Below, in pieces: positions 23,686-35,899 of a DNA stretch of 64,000 bases. Each line of letters opens with the position of its first letter. Position 1 is the stretch's first letter. The DNA comes from Hemerocallis citrina. Taxonomy: Eukaryota; Streptophyta; Magnoliopsida; Asparagales; Asphodelaceae. The notes under the pieces were generated by a model. The model worked only from the letters and a program-made list of their open reading frames with translations, was not told the origin of the DNA and searched no databases. A program made the position numbers and the translations under genes. The DNA is taken from contig CM030363.1 of the NCBI GenBank assembly GCA_017893485.1, positions 109,921,073-109,985,072 of the forward strand, given 5' to 3'.

Positions 23686-26600
23686 ATGGATAGAAGTTGG
23701 ATTAGTAAACCACGATTATCCAAGGAGTACCGTGATGGTATTAAAGATTTTATTATCTTTGCCAAACGACATTCCCATGATCCCAACCTAATCCTTTGTC
23801 CATGCCTCCGCTGTACAAATTGTATGCTGAGGACATGTGACGTAGTACATACACACTTGGTTGTCAACGGTTTTCTTCAAGGGTACACAAGGTGGTTTTG
23901 TCATGGAGAGGATCATACGGCAGCTCCTGTTCGTCTGGTTGTATTAGAAAATGAAGCTGAGCCCTTAGTGAACGAAGACTTAAGCGTTCCCGATGAGATG
24001 CATGCTTTGTTACAAGATGCCATGGGGATTCATAATGTTCCTTTTCACACCAATAACCCAACAACCGAAGTTCACAATGAGTCAACAGAAACAAACCAGA
24101 TTGGTGGTGGGGTGGACGAGGAAATGTCTGGCCCCACCCCTGAAAATAATAAGCAGCAAGAATCCTTCGCTAAGTTACTTGAAGATGCTAGTACTCCGTT
24201 GTACCGCGACTGCACCAAATTTTCTAAGTTCTCATTCATTGTCAGACTATTTCAGATTAAATGTTTAAACGGGTGGTCTGCTAAGTCCTTCACTATGCTA
24301 CTTGAATTGTTGAATGAAGCATTTCCTGAAATCTGTATTCCAAACTCAGCCTATAAAATCAAAAAATTCCTAAGTTCTCTCGATCTAGGATATGAGAAGA
24401 TAGCAGCATGTCCAAATGACTGTATGCTTTTCACGAGTGGTAAGGAAAGTCTGGAGAATTGCGAAGTGTGTGGTTCTTCGAAATGGAAAGAAAGACCAAA
24501 TCAAGATGAGGGAGCCAGTGGATCTACTAAGCGAAGTAGGAAAAAGAAGCCTGCCAAAACATTGCGTTCCTTTCCTCTGATTCCTAGGCTACAAAGTTTG
24601 TTTATGTCTACGAAAACTTCTTCTGATATAAAATGGCATGCTGAAGGTCGCACTAATGATGGGATTCTTAGACATCCTGCTGATTCTCAATCTTGGAAAA
24701 AATTTGATGAAAGATATCCTGATTTTGCGGAAGATCCTCGAAATGTGAGACTTGGACTAGCTAGTGATGGTTTCAACCCTTTCAGGCAAATGAGTAGTAC
24801 ATACAGCATATGGCCGGTTGTGTTGATACCATACAATTTGCCGCCTTGGAAATGCATGAAGCAGTCCTCATTTATTTTGTCCATGATAGTTCCTGGACCG
24901 AAAGGTCCTGGAAATGATATAGATGTGTACCTACAACCGTTAATAGATGAACTTCAGAAGTTGTGGGTGGGTGTTCCAACCTATGATGCTGTGGCTAAAG
25001 AAACATTTTCTCTTCATGCTGTGTTGTCTTGGACAATCAATAATTTTCCAGCATATGCAAATTTATCTGGATATAGTACTAAAGGACGTTATGCATGTCC
25101 ATGTTGTGCTGACCAAACTAGTTCAAGGTGGTTATACAATGGCAGAAAGTTTTTCTATATGGGTCATAGGAGATGGTTCCCTGACACACATATATTTCGG
25201 ACAGAGGCAGCGACATTTGATGGCACCGACTAGTGGGAACATGCTCCTGGGTCTTCTTCTGGTTCAGATATTTTGAGGCGGGTTGATGGTCATCAATTCA
25301 AATATGGAAAAGAACCAGAAGTCAGGACAAAGGGCAAGAAAAGGGCAAGGCCAGAGCAAGGTGAGGAGACCGATCTATATGGCGAAGATGAGGATCAAAA
25401 CTTGACGAGTTTAGGTGCATGGAAGAAGAAGAGTATTTTCTTCAAGTTGCCGTATTGGGAATTCAACTTACCGCGACATAATTTAGATGTGATGCATATC
25501 GGAAAAAATATTGGTGAGAATTGTATAGGAACAGTTATGGGAGATGATCGGAAGACAAAGGACAATCTCAAGAGCCGACTTGATTTGAAGTCAATGGGCA
25601 TCCAATATGAGTTGCACCCAGAAGAATTGCCGAACGGGAAAGTACTCCTACCTCCTGCAATCTATTCAATGTCAAAATCGGAGTTGGAGTTGTTTTGCAA
25701 AGTACTACTTGAACTTAAAGTCCCCGATGGCTATTCTTCTAACATGGCAAGATGTGTCAACTTTAAAGAGAAGAGCCTTCAGGGTCTAAAGTCACACGAC
25801 TACTACATCCTAATGCAGGATCTCCTTCCTGTGGCCCTAAGGTCTTTAATGTGTGAGCAAGTCACTACTGTCCTGAAAGATCTTTGTAGCATATATAAAG
25901 GTATTTGCTCAAGAATGCTTCGTGTTGAAGATCTGGACCAATTGGAGCAACAGGCGGCATTGACACTTAGTAAAATGGAGATGATATTTCCTCCATCGTT
26001 CTTCACTATTATGATTCACTTGATAATCCACCTTGCTGGTGAAGCCAGAATCGGCAGTCCTGTTCACTATCGGTGGATGTACCCCATTGAGAGGTAAAAT
26101 AATTCATTCATCTTACGAAATTGAATTTTCAAAAGCTCATTTCTTTTAATCCCCTAATCCGCTCTAGTTTATTAATTGTACATGTTCAGGTACCTATACC
26201 GGCTAAAGGGTTATGTGAAAAATAAAGCATATCCTGAAGGGTCAATAGCCCAGGGATATCTATCAGAGGAGTGCTCACATTTTTTTTCCAGGTATTTGCC
26301 TGGTGTTGAGACATCTTCCAGTAGACCACGTAGAAATCCAGACATTTCCAACCTTGATGGTGCTCAATATCTTTTTGATACCGCTGGCACTACTGTTGGT
26401 AAAGTTGATGCATTTGAGCTCGATAACTTAGCGTGGGAACAGGCACATCGATATGTGCTAGACCATCATGCATCAGTGGAACCATTTCGAAAGTAAGTTG
26501 CTTTTGAATTTAAATCGAATAGAGTGAAAACCGCGGAGTTCGATATTTTTGATACTTTTGTTATTCCTAATTTCAATTGCTTGTTTTTTAGCGAATTTGT

Positions 26601-27456
26601 CAGGGACATCAAACGAAGGGCTAGACCAAGAAGACTACCACCACGTGAACAAAACAAGCTGATGAATGAAAAATTTCATAAGTGGTTTGAATCTCATGTA
26701 GGTGAATTACAGTTATGCAAGTTAATCTTTATTATATCTACATTTTCTATGGTGCTGATACGATTTGCGCAAAATTAATAGGTACATTCTTTGGGTCCTG
26801 AAGGTGCGTCATCTGAAATACAAGTACTTGCCAAAGGTCCCTATCAGATGGTCAAAAGATACGGAGGATACATATTCAATGGTTTTAGATTTCGTACTAA
26901 GGATCGTGAATGTAATTTGAAGTCTCAAAATAGTGGAATGGTAGTGACGTCTAAGACTAGAAGTTATGCTTCCAAATCGGACACGAGGCCTGTAGATGGA
27001 GATCTCGACTACTATGGAGTGCTCACGGATATCATTGAGTTGAATTATTTTGGCCATTTCCGTGTTGTCTTATTTCGTGGGGATTGGGCTGAGTTTGATA
27101 GGAATTTTGCTAACAACAAGGACAATCTTGGCTTTACAGTTGTAAACTTCTCAAAATTGATTCACATCGGTACACACATTAGCCATGAGCCATTTGTGTT
27201 TCCATCCCAAGTGCAACAAGTGTTCTACATTGAAGATCCAACCCTGCCAAAATCGTATGTGGCTATCCCTATGCAACCAAGAGATGTATTCCAACTGGGC
27301 GATACTTCAAACGATGAAGACGGTGAAGACATGAACAATTACATTGCTTCTGAGTTTCCTGTGTTTGATGTAAACACAACCGATGTTGGAATTTGCGGGA
27401 CTTGGCTCCGCAAGGATGGAGAAGAGGGCGATGTACTGGAAGATGTTGTATTGTAG
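23686..27456 (+). pseudogene. TNP2-type CACTA transposase with one nonsense codon (CACTA-2)
   Basis: Four exons with GT/AG borders and consistent phase: 23686-26093, 26190-26492, 26592-26697 and 26782-27456 (stop TAG). Domain order is an N-terminal transposase-associated domain (residues ~3-80, Cys-rich CPCLRCTNC), the TNP2/Transposase_21 core (~250-740), a DUF4218-like region spanning intron 1 (WMYPIER, then KGYVKNKAYPEGSIAQGYLS) and a DUF4216-like region in exon 4 (FGHFRVVLFRGDWAEF). The only break seen is TAG at 25231-25233, where the sister copy has a Glu codon (GAT GAG TGG). The rest of the frame is open. Unless the stop is read through, the protein ends after about 515 residues, within the TNP2 core. 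The ATG follows an upstream AT-rich leader and matches that of CACTA-1. Confidence 0.93.
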
Positions 27457-27809
27457 TTTACATGATTTTCAATTGGGTTTATTATATGTCTGTAATTTTA
27501 TGTCTTAAATCTTGTTGTAATATTATGTCTGTAATTTCGAATATGTTCATTGTGAATTTAATACACTGGTTTAATTATCTTTCTATTTTCTACTGCTTGG
27601 TATTATTTACATTAAACTATGCTTAGTGTCATTTGAACCAAACTATCGTTGTAATTTAATCTGTTACAAATCTCATTTTTTTAATTTTTTTACAATTATG
27701 TTAGTTTGTTAATCCTACTAAAGTACAAATTTTATGATAGTTATTATAAACATGTTATTAATTAAATTTGCATATCTAAGGAAGTTATCGAATCCTTGAC
27801 AGGTACAAC

Positions 27810-30800
27810 ATGCCGAGGCGTGGAAAGAGGGTAAATATAAATGATGGCAACGAGAGCCATGGGGATGAGCAGCCACTAAATAATAGTGGCAGTCAAACAT
27901 ATGAGAGTGAGGGTAGCACGCTGCCCACTGTCAAAAAATATCGGTAAGTCTTAAAATTGGTATTTTTAAAGAGATTATGGTCTTGAATGCATGAAAGACA
28001 CGTACTAGTGTTTGTGAGTCTGCATTGTGGCTGTCGTCTATAAGCATTTCGTCTATGTTTCTTAAGTGGGCTGTGATTAGAAAGAAAGGGCTGGAGTGGA
28101 GATCTGGAAACCCAAATAGAGACATCTCGTTTATTATAATCTACACTTATTGTTGGACCAACCCCCTCTTGCTGTTGTTGCTGATGTCTCTTTGTGTGCG
28201 TGTATTGAAGAGAATGAAGGGATGAGAGAGAGATGAGGAAAATGCCGCTATGTTAGCCTGGTGTATCCTCATTCTCTACCATCCCTCTTTCTGGCTCCAT
28301 GTATGGCTTCTATATTAAATTGGTTTCCTTCCACGATGACAGTCCGTAATACTACACTTGATATGAGCCCATGTTCATAGCTGCACCCTATTGCATACTC
28401 ACAAACAACTAATACTTGTCGGCTTTGCATCGTATGCCCAACCCCACTTTGGCACATAACATGGTATAGATGACATTGTATGACCTGCAAACAAGGATTG
28501 TTCAGCCGTGTTGTTGTACTGATTTGGAGGATTTTGGTATGCTAGCAGCATACGCAACATAAAATAGCTTAAGAAGACCATCAGGTTTGTGAAATAAGCT
28601 TCACTAACAGTGAAAGAAACTGGGGATGCTATGCAGCATACGTAGTTTGGAAGTGAACCCATTTTGGCTAAAAAATCATGCCAAAGATAGCAATCAGATG
28701 CATGAAATCAGCTTCTTTAACAGTATCTTAAAATGAAAATTTCCATAATCTGAGCATATATGTTTCTTTAACAGTGACTGTGAACAATTGTTCTTAATTG
28801 GGCTGTGATTAGAAAGAGACGAGTTGGAGTGGAGATCTGGAAACCCATATAGAGACATCTTGTTCATAATAATTTATTATTATTGTTGTTCTTGTCGCTC
28901 TTGCTGTTGTTGCTGATGTCTCTATGTGTTCGTGTGCTGAAGGGAAAGAAGGGATGATAGAGAGATGAGGAAAATGCCGCTATGTTAGCCTGGTGTATCC
29001 TCATTCTCTACCATTCCTCTTTCTGGCTTCTATATTTGGTTTCCTTCCACGATGACAATTCCAGTTAAAACTACACTTGCTATGAGCCCTATTCGTATTT
29101 TTCTTCCATGAAGAATTGATCTATGACTACAATCTCCATTCAAAACCCAATTGTTCTATATTTGGTTCCCTCTTGCTGTTGTTGCTGTTGTTGAAGTGAA
29201 CCCATTTTGTTTTATTGTTAGTGAAGCTTATTTTCATGCATCTGATTATCATCTTGGCATATTTTTTTGACCAAAAATGGGTTCACTGTGAACTGAGGAT
29301 GGTATATAGGTACGTATGCCAAAATCCTCCGGCCGGATATGCACAACAATTGGGTTTTGCGATATAGTTGGGCTAAAGAAGTAGTAGAGCAACATAAAAG
29401 CTCAGATAATGGAAATTTTTTTATTTTCAGATACTGTTAAAGTAACCTGATTGCAATCTTTGGCATGGTTTTTTTAACACCAAATGGGTTCACTTCCAAA
29501 CTAAGTATGCTGCATAGCATCCCCAGTTTCTTTCACTGTTAGTGAAGCTTATTTCACAAACCTGATGGTCTTCTTAAGCTATTTTATGGTCCCATTTTCA
29601 CTTAACTGTTAGTGAAGTTGATTTCATGCACCTGATTGTCTTCTTGGCATGTTTGTTTTTATAAAAAAAATGGGTTCACTGTGAACTGAGGATGGTATAT
29701 AGGTACGTATGCCAAAATCCTCCGGCCGGATATGCACAACAATTGGGTTTTGCGATATAGTTGGGCTAAAAAAGTAGTAGAGCAACATATAAGCTCAGAT
29801 AATGGAAAATTTTTCATTTTCAGATACTGTTAATGTAACCTGATTGCAATCTTTGGCATGGTTTTTTTAACACAAAATGGGTTCACTTCCAAACTAAGTA
29901 TGCTGCATAGCATCCCCAGTTTCTTTCACTGTTAGTGAAGCTTATTTCACAAACCTGATGGTCTTCTTAAGCTATTTTTTGGTCCCATTTTCACTTAACT
30001 GTTAGTGAAGCTGATTTCATGCACCTGATTGTCTTCTTGGCATGTTTGTTTTTATACCAAAAATGGGTTCACTGTGAACTGAGGATGGTATATAGGTACG
30101 TATGCCAAAATCCTCTGGCCGGATATGCACAACAATTGGGTTTTGCGATATAGTTGGGCTAAAAAAGTAGTAGAGCAACATATAAGCTCAGATAATGGAA
30201 AATTTTTCATTTTCAGATACTGTTAATGTAACCTGATTGCAATCTTTGGCATGGTTTTTTTAACACAAAATGGGTTCACTTCCAGACTAAGTATGCTGCA
30301 TAGCATCCCCAGTTTCTTCTTTTGTTGTTAGTGAAGCTTATTTTCATGCATCTGATTGTGATCTTGGCATGTTTTTTTGACCAAAACGGGTTCACTGTGA
30401 ACTGAGGATGCTATAGGTACGTATGCCAAAATCCTCCGGATACGCACAACAATTGGGTTTTAGATTTAGTTGGGCACAGTGAATTAGTAGAGCAACATAT
30501 AAGCTCAGATAATGGAAATTTTCATTTTTAGATACTGTTAATGAAGCTGATTGCCATCTTTGGCATGATTTTTTTAACAAAAGATGGGTTCACTTCCAAA
30601 CTAAGTATGCTGCTAGCATCCTCATTTTCTTTCACTGTTAATGAAGCTTATTTCATTAAGATCCAGGATGGAAAATTTTGACTGGGCTATGATTGGATTG
30701 TTTAGTGGATGTTGTCTATGTTCTTAATTGGGCTGTGATTAGAAAGAGTGGGCTCGAGTGGAGATCTGGAAACCCATATAGAGACATCTTGTTCATAATA

Positions 30801-31504
30801 ATTTATTATTATTATTGTTCTTGTCGCTCTTGCTGTTGTTGCTGATGTCTCTTTGTGTTCGTGTGCTGAAGGAAAACAAGGGATGAGAGAGAGATGAGGA
30901 AAATGCCGCTATGTTAGCCTGGTGTATCCAAAGTCTCTACCTTTCTTCTTTCTGTTTCCATTTCTGGCTTCTATATATATTTGGTTTCCTTCCACGATGA
31001 CAGTTCCCTAAAAATACACTTGATATGAGCCCTATCTTATTTTTCTTATTTTTCTTATATTTGGTTTCCGTCCACGATGACAGTTTCATGGATTGTCTGA
31101 ACAATCCATGAAGGACATGCTTAGATACTGAATTTTCATTTGTTTTACTGTTTTAGATAGTGGATATTCCCAATCAGAGGAGAATATAAAGGTTTCAAGT
31201 TAGATACTGAATTTTCATTTGTTTTGTTATTTTAGATATATTTAAAAACAAAATTAAGTACTAGATTTTTAGCATTGCAATGTAATTATTTTACCTCTGT
31301 ATATATCATTAACAATTCCATTTGCAGTTGGCACTTTGATCTTATAATTTAAGATACAGGTAGTTCTTTTTGCAAGTTCAAAAAATATGTATATTCTGTA
31401 TTGTGGTCTACTGTTCAATTAAACTATTGTTTTTTTTTCACAGAGCGGTCGTCAAGATGAAGGAAATTCTGATGATCAGAGCTGAAGCTACTCGAGGGGT
31501 ATGA
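27810..31504 (+). pseudogene. Remnant of the second CACTA gene in CACTA-2
   Basis: A first exon, 27810-27943, encodes a basic-then-acidic peptide starting MPRRGKRVNIND and ends at a GTAAGT donor. It is in the position where CACTA-1 has its second gene, starting MARRKRKVV. A possible last exon starts at 31444 after a CACAG acceptor; the +0 reading from the donor phase ends at TGA 31502-31504. Another frame, reading SGRQDEGNSDDQS then stop, is compositionally closer to the CACTA-1 last exon. The middle exons with the Transposase_24 core are absent and the ~3.5 kb between is repeat DNA. The DNA-binding product is probably not made from this copy. Confidence 0.5.
28056..31090. repeat. R1/R2 repeat region of CACTA-2, right side
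   Basis: Two unit families alternate. R2 (anchor GGGCTGTGATTAGAAAGA, then GGAGATCTGGAAACCCA) occurs near 28066, 28801 and 30731. R1, the same unit as in the left array, occurs four times in plus orientation (anchors near 29277, 29668, 30063 and 30388). It occurs once inverted at about 28540-28770 (AAGCTTCACTAACAGTGAAAG and GTTTGGAAGTGAACCCA). The R1 units here include an extra ~75 bp block (ACAAACCTGATGGTCTTC) not present in the left array. Confidence 0.9.
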
Positions 31505-31899
31505 ATCTGCGGTCCTCCTTGCTGTTCTTATGTCCTCCTTGCTGTATGGTTGTTGTTCTTATGTCCTCCTCCTTGCTGTTGTTATGTCAGACTGGTTTTT
31601 TTTATGACAGTTATGTCAGACTTTTAATTTGGGATATTTTGGATATTTGTCAGACTGGTTTGTTTGGATATTTGGGATGTTAGTCTCTATATTAATTTGT
31701 TAATTATGACACTGTTAATTAATCAATGAATTTGGACGTTGATATGACACGTGTGAAACTTGATTATCTTTAATTATTCTTGTGTTTGGTTGTGGTTTGC
31801 GCAGTAATATGCAACGAAATTGATTGAATCAGTTATGAGAATTAGTTTACAGATTTTGTAAATGAAACTGTGAAGTGAAATCGAACGGAAAAGCGGAGT

Positions 31900-32487
31900 A
31901 TCGAAAATAAACGGGCATAGCCAGAACGGCGAAAATAAAAAACGCCGGTCTATCTAATCTAATTGTTGGATTGTGTAATACACCGGCGTTCCAACGCACG
32001 CCGGTGAATGTTGTCAGCTGAAACGGCACAGACGTACACCGGCGTTTTATAAACGCCGACGTATATAACTACACCAGCGTTTTTTGCTCACACCGGTGTT
32101 CGTAAATAGGGAAAACCAGGCACTCACAAACGCACATACACTGGCGCTCCTTGACCGCCGGTATACTTTCGTTCTACACCGGCGTTTTCATACACGCCGG
32201 TGAATGAATAAATACCGACGGTTTAAGACCGCCGGTGAATGTATATAGGTGCACAAGAACGGCACTCAGAGACCGACATACACCGGCGTTTTATGACCGC
32301 CGGTGTAGTTCTAACATTTACCGGCATCCACCAAAACCGCCGGCGTAGACCCCTTCATTTCAGCGACGCCCGCTTCGGCGGCATTTGGACCGGTGCTATT
32401 GTAAACGCCGGTGAAAGTTTCACCGGCGTAAAAAAACGCCGGTAAAGACGTCAAAAAGCGCCGGGAAAGCTACTTTCTTTTGTAGTG
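31900..32487. repeat. CACTA-2 right subterminal repeats and terminal inverted repeat
   Basis: At least 20 motifs of the ACACCGGCGTTTT / AACGCCGGTGAA type alternate in both orientations, forming short hairpins. The element ends with TCTTTTGTAGTG at 32476-32487. It matches the motif set of the left end and so defines one element. Confidence 0.95.
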
Positions 32488-34492
32488 AGGAAACCATGTT
32501 AAGATTACTTAGTTGTTCTAGATTCAAGAGCCATACATGCTTGAATGGTATATTGTAGCTTTCTAGATAAAAGAAACCATGCTTGAATTGTACATGGTAG
32601 TATTGTAGTGAAGGATTAGGGAGAACCCATGAACCCATACACCTAGCTTCTAGGTGATTCTAGCTCAAACTTGAGAAAGAACCCAAGAATCTAATTGCAT
32701 CTAATTGCATCTTGAGAAAGAACCGTGGATTTTTGTTGTATGAGGTTCTACTTAAGATTGGACTGTATAATGCGAACATTCTTCGCCTTCATGGGAAATA
32801 AGGGTTGGGGAAGGTCACTAATAATTTTTTGCTGGATAAAGGTTGTTATGTCGCTTTTGGGCTTCTCATTGGTAGAACACCTAATTTAGAATGTTAGTAG
32901 ATTCTTTGGTTGCTTCTAATTATAGAAGAACAAACTTTTCTAGTAAGCACGTGTTGTTGCTTCTAGGTTGATTCTAGTGTGGTCGTTGTATGTAGTTGTC
33001 TCATACGTGGCTCACCTGGGCCGTATGTAACGGTTGGTCTTATATATAGCTTATTTGGCTCGTATGTAGGTATTGTAGGCTATGAGTGGATCCGATGAGA
33101 TCTTCTGAAGTCTAGGTTAAGACAGGTTAATTGTTGCACTCTCTAGAAGAGGGACACGTACGGTGCTTTTTCATGCCGAGTTGGAAGCACAGTGCCGTGT
33201 CTCGCTTGTTTGGTTAGAAGAGAGACACGTACAATGCTTTTTCATGCCGAGTTGGAAGCACAGTACCGTGTCTCGCTTGTTTGGTTAGAAGAGGGACACA
33301 TACGGTGCTTTCTTATGTCTAGTTGGAAGCACAGTGGCATGTCTCGCTTGTTTGGTTAGGGTTAGTGACATTGTTAGGGTAGTAACAGTTACTTAACCAT
33401 TTTTATCTATGAATTGCCAAAAGGTGAGAGTTGGTGTTAGGGGTGATACCCTATAATCCAACCTCTCCTATAGGTTGACACTAGGTGGTGTTATTGGGAT
33501 GTATTCCCCTGTCCAAGGGATACGGGCGGTGCTTTTTCATGACAAGTTGGGAGCACGGGTTTTGTATCTTGATTGTTAATTCCTGAATGTGTCATGATAA
33601 GAAGGAGAGGGTTTCCTAGGGAAATAGACCCTACGATTCTGTCAAGTTCTATGCCTCCTCATGACCAGTTAGGGGCACAAAAGAAGGTTGAACAGTATCT
33701 TGTAGTTTGTGTTGGCTTTTGAGTGGGATCCGGTGCGACTGGGCAATAGTGGCATACAAGGACACCACTATTGACTGTAGTAACGGAACTGGACCGTATC
33801 TGCAACTTCACCAGTCATGTATTATTATGTCAGGAACAGGATGGTACCAAAGTAGAATATATGGCACGGGTTCAAATCCCTATATATGAAGAAACGGCTT
33901 GAGATGGGGCGTATGTAGTATGAGCTGCATACTGTTCCGGAGAATTGCTTACATCAGAATAGGAGCATCCTAGCCTTAGTTGATATTGCATTAGATTCTA
34001 GTCATAACACTCACGAACACTTAAGCTACACTAACACATTTGCCATGGTTGTATGTTTGTTTTGGAAGATTCGCTGCTAGTTATCAGCCTTAAAGCGTCA
34101 GTGAATACTGACGTCCCCACTTCAATAGTTACTGGATTGCAGAAGTACAGGTGCGAGATTCAGGAGGACTCAAAGCAAAGAAAGTGAGAAGTCGATGTCA
34201 TTTTAAGCTCCGCTATAATATTTATGTTGATTGTTGAAAAGTACCCAAGTGGGAATTACCAAGTGTCGTTCTTCATTCATTATACTCTGATGTAAATTGT
34301 TGAAAATTGTAACACTTGGGATTATAAAGGTATTATTGTAACACTGTGTAATGTATTGCAATTTTGTAACATTCATTTGTGCTAAATAAAAAGTTTTAAA
34401 TTTTCCTATTTTTCTGTGTATTGTGGCTAATTAAAGGAAAGATTCTGGCTCGTGTCACAGTTTTCCAGTTACATGGAAATTGGGGCGTTACA
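32488..34492 (+). other. LTR W, 3' part
   Basis: Resumes LTR W with the second AGG (32488-32490) and a few more CATGCTTGAAT-type units, continuing the array on the left side. Then follow unique AT-rich sequence, a three-unit 71 bp repeat (33144-33360), and the LTR end GGGGCGTTACA. No protein-coding gene is seen. Confidence 0.8.
33144..33360 (+). repeat. 71 bp tandem repeat, three units
   Basis: Units starting TAGAAGAGGGACACGTACGG at 33144, 33215 and 33286. Each contains AGTTGGAAGCACAGT and TGTCTCGCTTGTTTGGTTAG. A degenerate fourth relative (ACGGGCGGTGCTTTTTCATG) occurs near 33525. Confidence 0.9.
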
Positions 34493-35822
34493 TATTACGT
34501 GCATATGCAGTGTACAATATGGAGTGGGTTTGAGTCAAAGATATCGGCAAGGAAAGAGAATTATCACTTGGTTTCGCCGATGAATCCGTGATAATCTCTT
34601 GAACAAATATTAAGCAAATATATAAGATAAGTAGAATGTGAACGACTTGAAGGAGATAAAAAGAATTATTGAACACGAATAATAATTTGGTTCAAGAGGA
34701 CTTGCCTTATACGATTAATCCGAATATAAGAATAACGGGATTAGGATCCCGACGGTACAGCACGTGCAACTGCGACAGAGCACGTGCAAGATCTCCAACA
34801 GCAAATGCAGCAAACAGCAAACATGGCAAACAGCAAACAACGAGACAGCAGCATGATCAGCGGTAGCAGTAAGGACTTCGGGTCGGCTTCGACGGCGACT
34901 GGCGGCGGTGCACAGGGCGGTGGTCACTAGCGCGGAGGTGATCGCTAGTTGCAGGCTGTTGCTAGGCGACAGCGGTGGGCTGGAGCAGCAAGCGGTCGAT
35001 GGGTACACAATCGAGGGAGTAGGCGGTTGGATGATGGTGACGATGAGAAGGGATGCAGTGGTGGAGTTGGGGGCTATCTTTGGTGGTGGAGATGTGAGCG
35101 GGATGGAGGCGAGTGTCAACGAGGGGGAGCTTCGATGGGTTCGGAATCGATCAGAGGAAGAAGAAGGTGGTGGGGGTTGGGTTTCAGAATAGAACAGGGG
35201 AAGGAGAAAGGGTAGCGGATGATGGGTGTGTGCAGGTGATCGAGGACGGCGATGGGCGACAGCAGTGACGAGCTCTAAGGGAAAGATGAAGGGCTCGGTG
35301 ATGGCACTGTGGTGGTTGACGAAGTTGTTGACGAGGGGGCGACGATGATGAAGGTGGAGAGGTGGAAGGAACGACGGGTACGGGAGGTTGCGGTTGAGCG
35401 GGGATGGGGATTCGGAACAGAACAGGGGAAGAAGAAGAGGATTAGCGGCGAGGGGTGATTAGATTAATGATAATTAGGGTGAGGGGGTGATTAGTGTATA
35501 TATAGAGTTAGGGTGGGTTAATGGGTTAACGGGTTAGCGGGTTTGGATGCGGGTTTGGGTTTAAATTCAATAGGAAAATAAATAAGATTAATATAGATCT
35601 AATTGGAGTGTTCAAAGCACAAAAATTTAAAAAGGTTGAACAACAAAATTTTACAGGGTTCAATTGAAAATAAAATTTAATAGATTGGAAGAATAAATCG
35701 AATTGGAAGCAAGACAAATTTTATTATCAATTAGCAAAATTACAGAGGCTCAGAAAAGATAAAGAAGAAAAATAAATGAATAATAATACAAAGAAAACAA
35801 ACAATTTGGAACAGGGGTTACA
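34493..35822 (-). repeat. X 3' LTR, piece 3
   Basis: Begins with the second TATTA of W and aligns with 41415-42754 of the 5' LTR. Read on the minus strand it starts TGTAACCCCTGTT at 35822 and has a TATA box (35497-35504) and then a G/C-rich leader (about 34860-35420). Open frames in that block (for example 34715-35119) are not supported as genes. Confidence 0.88.
35497..35504 (-). promoter_or_regulatory. TATA box of the X 3' LTR
   Basis: TATATATA in the context CTCTATATATACACT on the minus strand. The same motif lies at the equivalent place in the 5' LTR. Confidence 0.55.
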
Positions 35823-35840
35823 AATCCTACCCATCTTACA
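35823..35840 (-). promoter_or_regulatory. Polypurine tract of X
   Basis: Minus-strand AAGATGGGTAGGATT directly abuts the start of the 3' LTR, the place where plus-strand DNA synthesis is primed. Confidence 0.6.
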
Positions 35841-35899
35841 CGAAAGATTTCTTCCTCGAAATTCATACAAGTGGTACATAGGGTAACCCCGAAAAGAAA

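Larger units (their letters stand above)
20682..32487 (+). mobile_element. Complete CACTA transposon CACTA-2
   Basis: 11,806 bp element with matched ends: CACTACAAAAGA at 20682 and its inverse TCTTTTGTAGTG ending at 32487. The three-base target duplication AGG is at 20679-20681 and 32488-32490. Subterminal blocks with inverted CACCGGCGTTTT/AAACGCCGGTG motifs lie at both ends. Inside are a 5' repeat array (21360-23160), a nearly intact four-exon TNP2 gene, remnants of the second CACTA gene, and a second repeat-rich region (28056-31090). Size, ends and duplication are those expected for the superfamily. Confidence 0.97.
17792..34492 (+). mobile_element. Solo LTR W, interrupted by CACTA-2
   Basis: Insertion in the X LTR flanked by TATTA at 17787-17791 and 34493-34497; the unoccupied equivalent reads CATGTATTACGTGC near 41414. 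It begins TGTAATATCCCGG and ends GGGGCGTTACA. Without CACTA-2 (20682-32487 plus one AGG) it is about 4.9 kb, a very long LTR from a family different from X, Y, Z and V. There is no pol, primer-binding site or second LTR, so it is a solo LTR. The left part holds a TATA box and a degenerate CATGCTTAAG array. The right part (32488-34492) holds a short 71 bp tandem repeat and no gene. Confidence 0.9.

Noticed and set aside
34715..35192. Open frames of 88-134 residues in the X LTR
   Set aside because: Equivalent frames in the other X LTR (41663-42330) are not conserved in length or phase, as expected for non-coding LTR sequence.
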